Shown here piece after piece: positions 37,481-49,975 of a DNA stretch of 64,000 bases; within the stretch, counting starts at the first letter, position 1, and each line of letters begins with the position of its first letter. The stretch comes from Pyrrhosoma nymphula. Lineage: Eukaryota; Arthropoda; Insecta; Odonata; Coenagrionidae. Where the stretch lies: assembly GCA_963573305.1 (NCBI GenBank), contig OY754336.1, forward strand, positions 14,296,699 to 14,360,698, read 5' to 3'. Position numbers and translations under genes: made by a program. Under the pieces are notes generated by a model. The model had not been told where the DNA came from and searched no databases. It saw only the letters and a program-made list of their open reading frames with translations.

Positions 37481-40334
37481 ACTATTTTAATTACTTGTGG
37501 TTGCCTATCCTGCGTTAAAAAGTTAAAACGCTCTGAATTTTCCATTTATAAGTCTGTAATTACGTTAGGGAAATACGTTGGGCAGCGTTGTGTATATCAT
37601 GGAGTAAAATATTCAGCTCTTCCGATTCTCTTATTTGCGAAGAAATGTTCCTTGAATTACTGAGTAGGTAATTCGCTCTTTTTATTTACTAATAAAAGTA
37701 TTTTAATTTCACCTTGTATAACTCTCATCATTTACGTTTTAGTTTAGTGGACTCTCGTTTGGTTTGATGAAATGTTGAAAACGACTTTCGCAATACCATG
37801 AAGGCGCCACATTCTTTGCCGTAGTGAAACAAGCAAATTGTAGATTAATCGGCCAAAAGGTTTCCCCGTGAATTAAATTATAATTCCTTCGCATGCCAGA
37901 GTTTCTCAAGCCTGGCGTTCTTTGAGAATCGATTCCAGAAATATTTTTATCTAATTAGTTTTTGAAATTACTATTTGCTGGATAACTATCGAAAACTCTT
38001 TTTCTTGCCAAAAAACCCAACTCTTAAAAGAAACTACTGCATCGCAAGATTCTCGTTGAAGTAGGTATCCTTATACTGATCCTTATTTTTTGGCATGCCT
38101 ATATTTTGTTTGCAATGATGTCGAATATCGATTGATCGAGTGATGTTGCATGATTATCAAATATATTGCTTGATTAATCGCGTTACATTTATTTGAATGA
38201 AATGATCTGAGAGGAGTGTCTGAAGCCTGGCTCTCTTTGAAGACTGATTCCAAAATTGTAATTTAATTGCCTCTGAATTAATTAATGTTTTCAGTATATA
38301 TTTGGTGAAATAATATAGGAGTTACATTTTCTTTGCCAAAAAGTAAACTGTGAGAAAGTGGTACTTTCTTGCAGTACTTACATGGAGTAGTCGGTGGTAG
38401 GAATGTGGTGTTTTGGTGCTTTTAGGCATGCCAGTAATTCGTTTTCGTATTCCACTTGGCTACTTTTGGCGCGATGGTCCTGCAAAAAGCTTTTTATTTT
38501 ATATTCCAACTAAGTTCCACTTAGAAGGCAGGCTATAAACCATAAAGAAAGACCATATCTTCGAGATATTGTTGGAAGTTGTCGTTCGGAAAAACTTTAT
38601 CTTATTCGAGCATCTTCCGCAGACCCGGTTACGACTCCGGCTGAATTCCTCTGTAATCATCCGCGAAAAATTGTGGAGATTGGGAGGTGAATTCTCTCGA
38701 GGGGTTGACCCACATAAGTGAATTGTGTCTTCGTCCCTGATGTATATTTTTCGGAGCTCAAAAAGGAGTTGAAAAAAATATAGCGCAGGCACAGGAATTG
38801 CTTTTTATTTCGCCGACATCGATCGCGATCCCGTTCCTTGGCCTTGTTTTTTCCTTCCCTCTACGCCCTTTATGCGTGTATCGGGGTTTGTGTGAGTGTA
38901 TGTGTAGTTGTGGGTGTGGATGTGGGAAGGGCCAAGCATTCGCCGCTTAAATTTTTCATACGCCCTTCTCTTTTTCATCCTTACCTTCCCTTTTCATACT
39001 CTCTCCCTATCTACTCATCCAACCTTTTCCTCTTATTTTTTCGACCAAACTATACCTACTTATATGCGCACCATGTCTATTAACACTTATTGGTACGGTG
39101 CTCTATAAATTTTACTAGCCCTTAGGGCCGACAACCTTTTGCCTTTCTGCTTGTAAGGCACACGCATGGAATAATAGACTCAAACTCACCGAAAAATTAT
39201 ATAGGTTTAATATGTTAAACTTCTCCTACGTGTATTTTAAATAACTTGTTCCAAATAATTTCACCAAGTGGAGCAAAAATATATTGCAAAATCACATAAC
39301 TAATGCGTCCAGCGGAAGTGATTGAAACACATATTTATACGTGAAAGGACTACACTATTATAAGGATTTTCCTCCGAAAAATAATGCAAATGTCATTTTT
39401 TCTCTCCAATTCATCTCTATCATTTTCATTCTATCAGGTAAATGGTTGGTCCTACCTGTAATTTCTCCGGACTCGGAGTGCTTTCTTTGAGCTCTCCTTC
39501 GTGGAACATTTATTCCACGTGATAACTCCCTTTTTAACGCGTATCGTATGTCTCCCTTCATCTTCTTCTCCTTCTCCTCTTCACGTATAGACTTTCAAAG
39601 TAGCCATCTCTTACGAGGTCTTCCCCTGCTCCACCTCCTTGTGCAGCCACAATTTTGAAGCTTGCAACGTCCATTCGGTTGACATGGTCTGTCCTCTAAC
39701 ACCGATATAGTTTTGTTTGTTTTTACCCATGTGTCTCTGCCATAAAAATCACTTGGGCACCGAGAATGTTCCGATCTTTCATAACTGCGTCATGATAAAT
39801 AGTTTAGTTGCTGTTCAAGTGAGAAATACTAGCGAGTATAGATGTGTGGATATGGGTTCTGGTGCCTTACTCAGGGCTTCATAATTGTCGATCCTCGACA
39901 ATGATTCAAGTGTTATTTAATAGTTCAGAGTTGTCGAGACTGGCGTTGCGTCTACGACATTGTCGAGATCTAGTCCTTCCTGAATAACCATTGACCCTGA
40001 CTATTTTCTGGTAATAAATCAATAGCCTCCCTTCATACATTTCCATACTTCTAGCTCTCTCCTCAAATTCCCCTACGTTTACCTAACATTCTCCCATCTG
40101 TAATGTTCTAACTCTGGTGCGGGCTGCTTTGGTCATTACCCCCTGATACGTCCCCCAGCAACTTTCGCTGCTTCCGTCTCTAATTTCAACAATCAGCCAT
40201 CATACCGTACTGTTTATCGGGTGCTTGTATGCCTAGTTTTGCATCTAGCTTGCGAGTTCTTTAATTATTGGATGTGAGATCCTTGTTTGTGGTTGGTTGG
40301 TCATTTAGGGTAGGCGACTGCCTAATAAGGTCAT
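37481..40334. other. AT-rich non-coding stretch
   Basis: No gene supported. A GT-rich patch occupies 38875-38928 and a pyrimidine-rich tract 38940-39060. A perfect small palindrome ATTGTCGA-TCC-TCGACAAT lies at about 39885-39903. Confidence 0.45.
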
Positions 40335-40775
40335 TTTGATAAGGGAGGATTTATTTGGGATAGGGTGGCCGGAAACCTGGCTTAGGCATTAGTCTACTCT
40401 TAACGAAATACCCCTAGGGGTCCATAGTTTAACCTTCAACCTGACGGAGCACTAAAGTGGAAGTGTTGTCCATGCAGCACCCTCGTAGCACCATTGGTGA
40501 CTATAAAAAACAAAGCGATACACTAAGATACTCCGTTAGCGTACAATTTATTGGCGACTTTTCCCTTTTCCATTCCTTTTCCTTTTTTATTTCGTGGTTT
40601 TAGTCCTAAGCACACCCTGCCCTGTTTTTGGTTTTCCTCTGTGGTGGCTCGCAGTAATACGTAGATGGAGGAATCGGGATTGCACCGAAATGTCTCCGTG
40701 ACTGCCGATATCCGAACCCGAGTCCTGGGGATGAGAAGGCAGTCGGCACATAAGCCATCACTCCAACCCGATCCC
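40335..40775 (-). mobile_element. tRNA-derived SINE, copy D, interrupted
   Basis: On the minus strand, the head at about 40700-40775 contains a box-B-like GACTCGGGTTCGGAT (complement at about 40712-40726) with the box-A-like GTGATGGCTTATG upstream. The first body block follows to about 40645. The family core and tail (TTAACCTTCAACC...GACGGAG; CATTAGTCTACTCTTAACG) lie at 40386-40455. Compared with copy E, about 150-160 extra bp separate head and core (about 40485-40640), so this copy carries an insertion or an internal rearrangement. Confidence 0.6.
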
Positions 40776-40813
40776 CGTCCATGCTTGGTTTGCCCTGCCT
40801 GACATAAAGTCCA

Positions 40814-41030
40814 AAGGCCGTTTTACACGATGAAAGATTTTGTACAAACGAATGTACGTGAGATTGTACGTTTGTCTCAACGAAATTAGAACAGGTTCTA
40901 TTTCCCGTGCAGGCATTGAGACATTCGCACAAGCGTTCATACAATTTGCCGCTTTACACGATACATTTTGCCTCATGCAAGAGTTCACGGAAGAGTTTGT
41001 ACAAACAAATGTACCGTGTAAAACGGCCTT
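40814..41030. mobile_element. 217-bp MITE with 16-bp terminal inverted repeats
   Basis: AAGGCCGTTTTACACG at 40814-40829 and its exact complement CGTGTAAAACGGCCTT at 41015-41030 delimit 217 bp with no transposase. Partial internal copies of the terminal sequence exist (CTTTACACGATACATTTTG at 40952-40970; TTTGTACAAACGAATGTAC at about 40839-40857 against TTTGTACAAACAAATGTAC at 40996-41014). The right end reads into TTAA at 41029-41032, which would suit a piggyBac-type target, but the left flank is CAAA rather than TTAA. Superfamily therefore open. Confidence 0.85.
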
Positions 41031-43439
41031 AACGCTGGCTAGTGCCACTAAGTTGTGTGGTGGGCGGTAGGTTGGTGGCGTGTACGGGTGTTTTTTTCTT
41101 ACTCGGCCTCTGCGTAAAAAAATAAACCAACCACTCCCCTGCCCCTGTCGCTCCAGATCCCTTAGAAAGCGTCCATTTTCGGTTGAATTAACCTTAAGGG
41201 GTGGCTCAGAGTATCGAGCCGGCAGCTCTGGCCCGTGGTTTTTTTATACTCTTCCTCCACCTCTCTCTTGTTCACTTTCCCTCTTTCCTGTCCTTTCCGC
41301 CGCGGCAAGCCTTGTACTCCGTCCTTCAACCCTTCTCTTGAGCCGGCGTCACACAAGGCAGTGGCGGCCCACGCTTTTTTTTTACAGGTGTGAGCATTTT
41401 TTTATTTGGCCGCCTCTAGCAAATAATTTATTATCTATTGTTATTTCTTTAACCTCGCGTTAGTTTTAGGTATAATCTCGAATATCGAACGATCCTCTTG
41501 ACATAGTAGTTTCTTTACCCGCCAGGAACTTAAATTTAATCTATAAGTTGTCGTCAAGCTTCGAGTTTTAGAGGGACAAGGTTTTATGGAAAATACTTTT
41601 GTTCAAGTTGCCCACGACTTGGGCCGGCATTGACACGAGGGGCTTTTATTCCCCCGTGGCATTCCTTGCTTGTAGCCCGGCGTTGTTGTAACTTGGTCCG
41701 CGCTGCTCTCTACTCAGCGTGAACTCAGTCATGCTCGGTTCAGAAAACTATCGAGCGTACCAACGCAACCTGCATTCAATCTACACTATCGTTACCCTGT
41801 GCCACTTCCCCTATAGGAATTGAAAAGAAGTGAAAATAAAGTATCTGATTTTGGATTATAATTCCCGCATCCCTGAAAAATTTTCTAACTTCTAAAATAG
41901 CTTCCAATAGTTGCGGTTACTTTGATAAAGTTACGGGCGATAGTTATCGAGTGATATTGTTCCTGACGTTGCAACCATCATACCGTGATTAAAAACTTGG
42001 TTTTCAAGCCGAAGTCGGTAAATTGTAACAACAATGGACTTACATACTTAACAGACCCGATACTTCACTCAGTGATTCAACCCTAACGTTGGTTTGGATA
42101 GTTGAGGGTAGAGCTCACCACGGACTAAGCCACAGGCGTGAGAATTTCACACATTCAGGGTAGGCCCGTGAATAAGGCCCCAGGTCTCATCTAGGTGCAC
42201 AGCCATAATCGAAGTGTTTCTTCGTGGATGTTATTTTGTGAAAATAAGAGAAAGGCGTGCGTATCATGTTGAGTTTGGGATAATTGAATTTTTTCGTGAC
42301 GCCGCGAATGGTCTGGATGAAGATTCGAGAAAAAAGGGCAAGGGTAGAGGGTAATTGAGTTACGTCAATGTGAATGAAATATTCACGTGGTTGAATGACG
42401 GTGGCGGTGAGATGGTTTGCAATAGATTTTCAATGAAATTCCTGATGAGTAAAATTCGGGACGGAGCGTGTATTTTGTTGGGCGTTTTATTTACCAAGTT
42501 GGTTCTTTTTATATGGACTTTAATTCTGATGAAGGAAAGAATGTTATTTAAATTTGTACGAAATATAGTATTTTTCTAGAAAATTGCTTTCTTATCTCAT
42601 CTTCCTGATCTCACGTCAGCTGTGCCTCCACAGTTAGTGATGCGAAGTTAACGAAATTTTCTCCCTACAATCGATAACTAGCCCCCAATTTTGCGACATG
42701 TATTCGGAACAAAGTTGCCATTCTTGAGTAACCCTCTGATATTTAAGCCATTGATGGTGTATACATTTCACGTGCTTTTGTCACAGGATAGCAGAATGCT
42801 TACTCAGAAATTTGTTTTCGGATCTGGGCCTTGAAATTGAAAACGAAGAAATATAGCTCTCTATTTAATTACTCTAAGTGCAGTTTGTTCGAGAGTTTCT
42901 TAGATTCTGAATTTTGCATTTAGCATTGACCCTGGTCGATCTGACTTTTAAATCTTATATGTAGATGTTGTCAAAATTCATTTACTTACAGCGAAACTAA
43001 TCCTTGTGTAACTATGGATCGTGGAAGTTAACGTCTATTAACGGTGATATTGGTATCCAGAAATTCCATGTTCTCAACACGGGTTTATCTGTGCAACTAA
43101 TTCTTGAAAAGAACTTAGTTAATACCTCGCAAAAATCTGCGAATCGATGATTCTTTTTACGATATTTATCTTGGAATCTCACGATTTTTGTCCTAAAGAA
43201 GAATAATTATGTAGTTTTCCTCCACTACTCACTCTTAGTTAATTTTTAAAGATTTTTTCAACCTATACAATTTTAGGAGGTGCATTTTCTTTCTTCGGTA
43301 TTGAAAAACTAGTCGATAAGAAGAGTCAGGGAATATGTGATGAAGTAGTCTAGTTTATTACGTTAAATATCGGACTTTTTAAGACTCGGAATATCCAAGT
43401 TTTTACAACCTGCTCTGAGTGAATTTATTGATTGTAAAA
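41031..43439. other. Non-coding stretch
   Basis: A pyrimidine-rich tract occupies about 41100-41350; the 127-codon frame across it is compositional. 42100-42200 has GC-richer sequence that may be another old SINE fragment but shows no clear Pol III boxes. No gene called. Confidence 0.45.
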
Positions 43440-44115
43440 ACCCTTGGCTTCCCTTCTTATTCCAATTGACCGACCTTTTTCTTTCTCAAAGTGAAGGGTG
43501 CCAGTCATCCATTGTCTCTCATTTTCTTTCCCCCAAAATAGTCTCGCATTAAACATTGTTCCCTCCTACCGTTCCCCAAGGGTCCGTAACCCTATTCGTC
43601 CACTTTCCCTTCTGTTCTTCCCGACCCCCTTCGAACAAAACGTTATACTTACCCCTGCACCCTTAACCAGCCGCCTCGTTGGGATCCTTACTTTTCAATC
43701 TCGCGAAAATTTCCCTTCTCTCCTCGTAGCATCCTCGTCTCCCAACCAGACTTATCTTTTAGATTACTCCCCCGTTTTTTCAATTCCAATTTCTTCTGCC
43801 GAGACGCTCTCGTGTCTCTCACTTGGCTATTCTCGCCCGGTTCTCACCCTGACGAAATCCCACCCGACCTCTCTCACCCACTTTTCATCCTTGTTCCCAT
43901 CTCATCGTATCCATTTTCGCTTATATCCCGCATCTACCCCCTTCCCTGCCACACCTCCCCTTTCCCATCGCGACCTCTTTGGCGAGGTCGTTCGTCTTGG
44001 CCCTCTCCAACCACCCACCCACGAATCCTGTGTTCTTCTGTTTCTCTCTCTCCAATTTCCTCCTTGCGCTTCAGATATTCCTCTCCCCGTCCCCACGGCT
44101 CTGTTTTTTGGCGTC
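43440..44115 (+). repeat. Long pyrimidine-rich tract
   Basis: About 670 bp strongly biased to C and T on the + strand. It contains the longest open frame of the window (262 codons, 43498-44286), whose product is Ser/Pro/Leu/Phe-rich. Stop codons need purines, so open frames in such DNA are expected by chance. Confidence 0.75.
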
Positions 44116-44329
44116 GTCTTTCTTCCATGGAGTGCCCGAAGGAAAGACGTCGACGCGTCAAGTATTGACTCGAACGTCAAGGGAAAAAATTGTGTACTCA
44201 GTAAGGAGGTCGAAAGTTGGTGCAATTTGGGCCAATCGGCACCATATTTCCATGATGTGTACGTGGGGCATATATTCCGATATTAAATGTATGAGTCTTT
44301 CTATGATTTTGTCAGTAATTGCTTAAGCT

Positions 44330-44540
44330 TCGGGCTGGTTTGGTGATATCACGTCTCGTTGTCCTGTGTTCGGATCCTGGTTGTGGTGGATATTTTTCAC
44401 CAGCATTCCCTTGTCTGCATCGGTTCCGGATGAAAGTGGCACACGAAAGGAAAAATCGTACGAACCTACTCCAGCCTCCTGAGATTAAAATCCTGAGGAT
44501 CCAGCATCCTGATACTGGAATTTGGTTTGAATCGAGCGAC
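44330..44540 (+). mobile_element. Candidate tRNA-related SINE
   Basis: GGCTGGTTTGGTGATATC at 44333-44350 resembles a tRNA 5' region with box A. TGTTCGGATCCTGG at 44367-44380 resembles box B at suitable spacing. The following 160 bp would be the body; it does not match the five-copy family. Confidence 0.45.
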
Positions 44541-45959
44541 TAATTGGCACAGAATATCGATTCTGTGAATTTAGGGTCCATTTTTATTTCGAATTCATGG
44601 AAGTTACAAAGTTTTTGCGGAAAGTGATTACAGTTGCCTTATGTAATATTTTTTTTCAAGTTTTGAATAACTAATTGTGTTTAGAACCAGCCTCTGCTTA
44701 AAAATATGTATGTGCCGAGTTTGAATGTGCCAGTCGTTTATTTAGTTGATTGATAGTGCTTGAATACGATTGAAAATCCAGTGCCCTTATTTCCACTTAG
44801 GTTTACAAATGGCAGTGACCGCGTGGATTAAATTGGCTGGCTAAGGTATTAATTGTTTTCCTGTGAACAGCGTCTCCTTTCTTAAGTGTTTACAAAACCA
44901 ACTTAAAAGTATAAACTAACAAGCATTAGCTTTATTAGCATTACCATTATTGTAATAAAAGTATTAGCTAACATGTCCCAACTACGATACCTGTGTTATA
45001 TATGATGGAATATAACGGCATTTAAAAATTCCTACGCGGGAACGGAACATTCAGGTTACCAGTTGGCGCTTTTGTGCAAAAAAGCGTTAACTGTTCTACA
45101 ATCCGATGTCCTTAATTTAGGGCAAAAATCTTTTTATCTTTTCAATTATTTTAGCAATTATCGCTTCAATTTTCTGAGACCATACTTTGACTACCTCTGT
45201 ATGATAAATTATTTTCAGGTATAAATGAATTAGTTTTCGCTCATTGTAATGTAATCGTTATTTGACGTTTGCAGTATGGTATACTTGGAGTTTAGAGTAG
45301 TATAAACATGGACGCTTCAAATGTTAATTTCTTGCCTTAATATTAGTTGCTCCCAATTATGTCTTTGTAGAACATGGAGGTTGTGTTCAATCCAAAATTA
45401 GTATCGGCGACTGACTCACAAACGTATTTATAGTCACGGTAATGATAAGCATTCAACGAGTAACTCGGTAACGAGTTGGTTGGCACCACGTATAGGTGGC
45501 TGCTTTCAGGGTTGAAATACACGTCGTAATTAATTAATATTCGGGTGCATAGTTTATTTTAGTTTGTACCCGTGCTTAAGCTTCGAAAACAGCGGAAACT
45601 TCCTATTTGCCATCGCCGTGTTACGCTCGAAATTATGCCGTACACTCGGGATTAAACCCGCCTGAGGATTAAACCCGGAAACTGTTCCATAACACCAGTA
45701 ATCTTCCGGAGAAACTGCGCGCTGTTTCGTCAAAATGTTGCGACTTTATTTCGGCGTAGAATTCGAACGACCTTTCGACGTCAACTGCATCGTGCATAAA
45801 TATTGAAATCGAACTTTTGCTACGGCTCCGTCGTCGGAAGACTTGTGGAAAGAGAAATGTTGAAGCGCCTGGCATGCACGGCGCTGAGTGTCTCGTTACC
45901 ACTCGGGACCGCGGTCGTTATTATAAAACGGCATCGGCATTGATGCATCGTAAAAATAT
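44541..45959. other. Non-coding stretch
   Basis: No gene. A short tandem GGATTAAACCCG duplication is seen at 45650-45678. Confidence 0.45.
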
Positions 45960-47060
45960 ATGCTTCTCTCTCCTGGCCCCGGTTATGCCTTGCGGGCCTT
46001 CACCTCATCGCATTCATCCGCTCTCTCATTTCCTATAACTTACTACCGACGTCGTCGGCTTCTACAGTGCCTCCAGCCACCCCACCTCCCCCCCTTTCTC
46101 CTACCAGCCATCCGATCCCACCTCGGAGGTAGTTCCTCCACACCAGTGCCTCTTCCCGACTCCCTCTACCTAACCACCCTCCTGAGGGCCGGTTTGCGCG
46201 ATGTATGTACTCGCGCGAATAAATTGCGGGAACACATGATCATAATTAGAACGGGGTATTTTATGGACATGTATTCGTGGTCGTTACGGAGGCTGACGTG
46301 TTCTCACGGTGCAGTTTTTTTCGCGCATCTACTTGTACAAGAATGCATGCGTGTAAACAGACCTCGAAGGCGTCGAGCGTTTCCTGGCGCAGTCTTATGC
46401 GTCATCTACAGTCAGAACTCCTATGATTGGTTTGTTGCAGCTCACTCAATTCTCTTTCCAGGTAGAGTTTTTATTCCTTTGTAATACATTATTCCAGTGT
46501 TCCTGCAATTTTATTAATACATTCGATCATTCCATCATTTCACCTTCGGTTTCGCGAGTCGATGCTGCTTCATTCGCAGTTAAAGCGGCTTTAGCGGCAT
46601 TGTTTGCTTCATTCCGTTTTCTCGTAAGAAATGATCGTTTGTTGAATAATGAAATGCATATCCTATTGTTCATAGTTTCAGCCTTATCCTCTGCATTCAT
46701 TCGCGAAATGCATCGCTGAACTCTCACTGTGCTCAAAGATGCTGGGCTAAAATGCGCAGTGAAGTGCCTCGCGTGGAGACGGCCGCGAGACCTCCGCAAA
46801 AATGCGTTGCCCAAGTTTTAAAGTTTGAACCCTATTTTTTTGCATTCGTTCGAGCAGTACATATCTTCTACCTCATTGCGCCAAGAGATGCTGCATTAAA
46901 ATGCGCGAAGTGATGCTGCATTAAGATGTGTGGTAAGATGCCTCGCATAGGAGCCACCTCAAGACGGGCCGCCGTCCTTCCCATCCTCCCCGAGTCTTTT
47001 CAACCCTCCGGCCACGCCTCCTTTTCCTCATCAGGCGGGTCTCCTCCCCCTCCCCTGCCC
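45960..47060. other. Pyrimidine tracts and local GATGC...AAAATGCG duplications
   Basis: C/T-rich tracts occupy 45960-46180 and 46965-47060. Between them, GATGCTGGGCTAAAATGCGC (46738-46757), GATGCTGCATTAAAATGCGC (46887-46906) and GATGCTGCATTAAGATGTG (46912-46930) are three related units. A GTGCCTCGCG / ATGCCTCGCA element follows the first and third. No gene supported. Confidence 0.5.
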
Positions 47061-47319
47061 ATCCTCCAATGTGGCGGAAGGAAGACGTTGAAGGGTGGTG
47101 GGGGGGGGGATGAAACGGGGGCGGGTTTGTACATTTTTTTCTTCGCTGAGGGAAACATGCAAGAATAAAAGCAGCGAGCCTCTGTGCTATGCGGGGCGGG
47201 AGGTCGGGGTCGGAGTAGGGTTGTTGGTTGGGTAAAAAATAGAGGCCTGGGATTTTAGTTTCATTTGCTTCCCTCGCCTGTATCTCCGACAGTCCATCTG
47301 CCAGATAGTTAGTGAGATT

Positions 47320-47510
47320 TTTATAATGTACCGACCGATATGAGCGATATTTATGAAATATCGTATTTTATAAGTACTAGACTCGCGGTGTCTTGGAAGA
47401 CTTATTGAAAATATCGTCCTAGATATCTTACCGATGTCTACAATCGGTAGTATCGCCCATTTTGTCCTATCGGATGAGATTTTTGACAATCGATGTATCG
47501 GTATCTCCCT
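47320..47510. repeat. Degenerate CGAT-rich block
   Basis: Repeated variants of TACCGAT / CGATATT / TATCG (for example GATATTTATGAAATATCG at about 47346-47363 and AATCGATGTATCGGTATC at about 47489-47506), similar in style to blocks at 30.4, 33.5 and 53.2 kb. Confidence 0.45.
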
Positions 47511-48744
47511 ATTTTGCGTAATGAACTTTGAGTTGTGGAATAAATGTTTCGTAATGCTAGGTAAAAATATCTAGTGGTATTTTTTATTATCTAATGGACA
47601 ATATCGCCCTTCTCTTCACGACAATGTCTATCCAAGTTTACATAATAACATTTTTGGAAATGGTACTCCCTTGTCTGTACTAGAGGGGGAAACAATTCCC
47701 CGCAAACTTGGGTAGTTAAAAAATAAGTCAGCTGCAGCCTAAATAATTAAAATAAAGACAATAAAAAAGACAAGAAGAAAAGGTAAAGTTTGATGTCCTT
47801 TCAACTGAAGAAATGTTTTTAGAGATCTAATAGATATTTTAATTTGACACCATTTCCCCATACACTTCATTATATTTCACCACTCAGAAGGATTGAAACG
47901 TGTTAACGATAATGGAGAAAAAAATAATTTTTTTACTGTGCCAAACAAATGCATTTTACCAATGGATTTCACCGGTTAAAACTTAAATGTCAAGCATTTC
48001 TTTTTTTCTTGAAAATGACTCCTCACCCGTTGATATCCATCGGTGAAACAAATTCGAGTGGAAGATTAAAATGCTCATATTTTAATATGGTGAACGTAAC
48101 TTCTCAAAGTCACGCCTAATTCAATTATGTCTTTTACAAACATGTATCTGAGCTCAAATTTTGGTGGTGCCTATTTACTTTTTCCAAGTGGAATAAATAG
48201 CCGAATTGGCTTCTTGATATTGTGATATTATTGCCTCGTTTGCTTTATTGCATTTGGAGAATTCGCCGGGGAATATATGTGGGTTTAGCCAGACAGGCAT
48301 GTCGCTAGGGGTTCCGAGGCTGCACCTACCCGTTTTGAGTCACTGAATTGCTTTTCCACCCGCTCTCGTTATCCCCCCTCAATTCCCTTTCTCTCTCTAC
48401 TGTCTCTTATGGGGTTATTCCGTGGGATCCCCCTCTCCGCGCGGTCGCCCTTGATGTCCCGTTGGGGTTGTGCGAAGATTCCGGGGAAATTCGAAGGCCG
48501 TCCCTTGAATAATGCACCGGCGTCCCCTGATCCTTCGTGCCGCCTTAAACTTCTCGCGGACGGATCCAAAAATACGGCTCGAGCCCTCCTGTTTCCAATA
48601 TTCGCAGCGGGGTCGAATTTCAGATTCGTTTCGTACGTATATGAGTACTCCACATGTATATTCACCGCGAACCTTCTGGGCAAATTCAATATTTTTAAAG
48701 TTCTTTTGTCTCTCTGTTTGTATATGCATACAACGTGCTTGTAG
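47511..48744. other. Non-coding stretch with a GC-richer part
   Basis: 48395-48620 is GC-richer and open on both strands (111 codons +, 150 codons -). Neither product is recognised and no convincing splice sites flank it. Not called a gene. Confidence 0.4.
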
Positions 48745-49715
48745 TTGAGCACCTAAATCGGAATAACCTAGTAGACGAATTTCAGTGAGGTTTTCGGAAA
48801 AGCTACAGCATGCAGACTGCGCTTTAAAAATAACGGACACTATCCGATGGTCGGTTGAAAACAGCAAAATTACTATTTTGGTTCAATTTGACAGCAAAAT
48901 TACTATTTTGGTTCAATTTGACTGCAGTAAAGCATTTGACTCAGTCGATCATTTCATCCGCCGGCTTGGAAAGCTAAAACTTTCCCTCTCAGCTCTCCAC
49001 TGGTATCAATCCTATCTCTCAGAACGTAAGAAAGCCGTAAAGGGTGTTGATGGTGAAATGTCTAACTTCCTACCAGTTTCCCGTGGTGTTCCCCAAGGAT
49101 CGATCTTAGGCCCCTTATTATTCTCTATTTTTATTAAAGACCTTCTAGTGTGATAAATTACTGTGCCTATCACTTTTATGCAGACGACTTGCAGATATAT
49201 CTGGACTGCAATCCCAACGAATTATAAAGTGCTGCACAGAAAATGAATAAAGACGTTAAGGAAATTTGTACATAGATATCAGTGAATAAGCTCAAACTAA
49301 ATCCAACAAAAACCAAGGCTATGATTATTGGTAGCTCTTACTACGTAAATAGCTAAGCTTTAAATGAAATTCCTAAAGTTATTGTTCAAGGTAGGAAAAT
49401 TGACTATTTTAATTCAATTTATATGAGCACATCACACCATACTACCAACTGTTAAAATGGCCCAAAATGGAACAAAGATGACACATAATGAAAGCTACCT
49501 TTACACATAAAATGATTAAAACCCAAATATAATCTTACTTGTATAATCAAATAACATTTTAGATTAATTCAGAAAAACTCATTACAGGGGAGACGGAAAT
49601 TCTGTCCATTCCATCATACCGAACTAATTCGTATGAAAAGTCCTTCATTTCTTCACGTAAATTATGGAACTCTTTACCAAACAGTTTAAAATCCATAAAT
49701 AATGTTAATTAGTTT
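48745..49715 (+). pseudogene. Non-LTR retrotransposon reverse transcriptase remnant
   Basis: The longest clean frame (48785-49153) contains RT motif A (FDCSKAFDSVDH), the fingers/palm linker LSALHWYQSYLSERKKAV and motif B (SRGVPQGSILGPLLFSIFI). A frameshift at about 49150 then leads to motif C (FYADDLQIYL, 49169-49198) and KLNPTKTKAMIIG (about 49294-49332), with in-frame stops at about 49225, 49273 and 49351. The C-terminal SYEKSFISSRKLWNSLP lies at about 49632-49682. Upstream, 48748-48830 also encodes degraded RT residues. Frameshifts and stops rule out function. A 30-bp tandem duplication sits immediately before motif A. Confidence 0.9.
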
Positions 49716-49975
49716 AAAGCAAAAATATCCGAAAATATTTTTTATTGATATTCACCCATCTCATGTAGTTTATTTATGAAGTTATGCACTTTGGATGCGC
49801 TGTACACACACCTGTATTATTATTGTTATGGCTCTTTTTGTCTTGTTCACAGTCATGTATGTACCATGTATCTTATTGAATACTGTGACTAATTTACTCT
49901 CTGACTGTATAAGTTTCTTCTGATCCAAGGGACAGATTTGTCCCAGAGCAAATAAAGTTATTATAATATTGTATT
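48745..49975 (+). mobile_element. Decayed CR1/Jockey-group LINE, 3' portion
   Basis: From about 48745 the translation in broken frames gives RT domain sequence, then the conserved C-terminus at 49586-49712, a 3' UTR, the small hairpin GGGACA-GATT-TGTCCC at 49929-49944 and an AATAAAGTTATTATAAT end near 49966. A 3' hairpin followed by a short microsatellite-like end suits CR1/L2-type LINEs. The 5' half (ORF1, endonuclease) is missing. No flanking duplication was found. Confidence 0.8.

Noticed and set aside
43498..44286. 262-codon open frame, the longest in the window
   Set aside because: It lies almost entirely in a C/T-rich tract where stops cannot easily form. The product is Ser/Pro/Leu-rich with no domain, and overlapping frames are open as well.
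48415..48867. 150-codon minus-strand frame
   Set aside because: Overlaps the start of the LINE remnant and a GC-rich patch; product unrecognised and antisense to clear RT coding sequence at its upper end.
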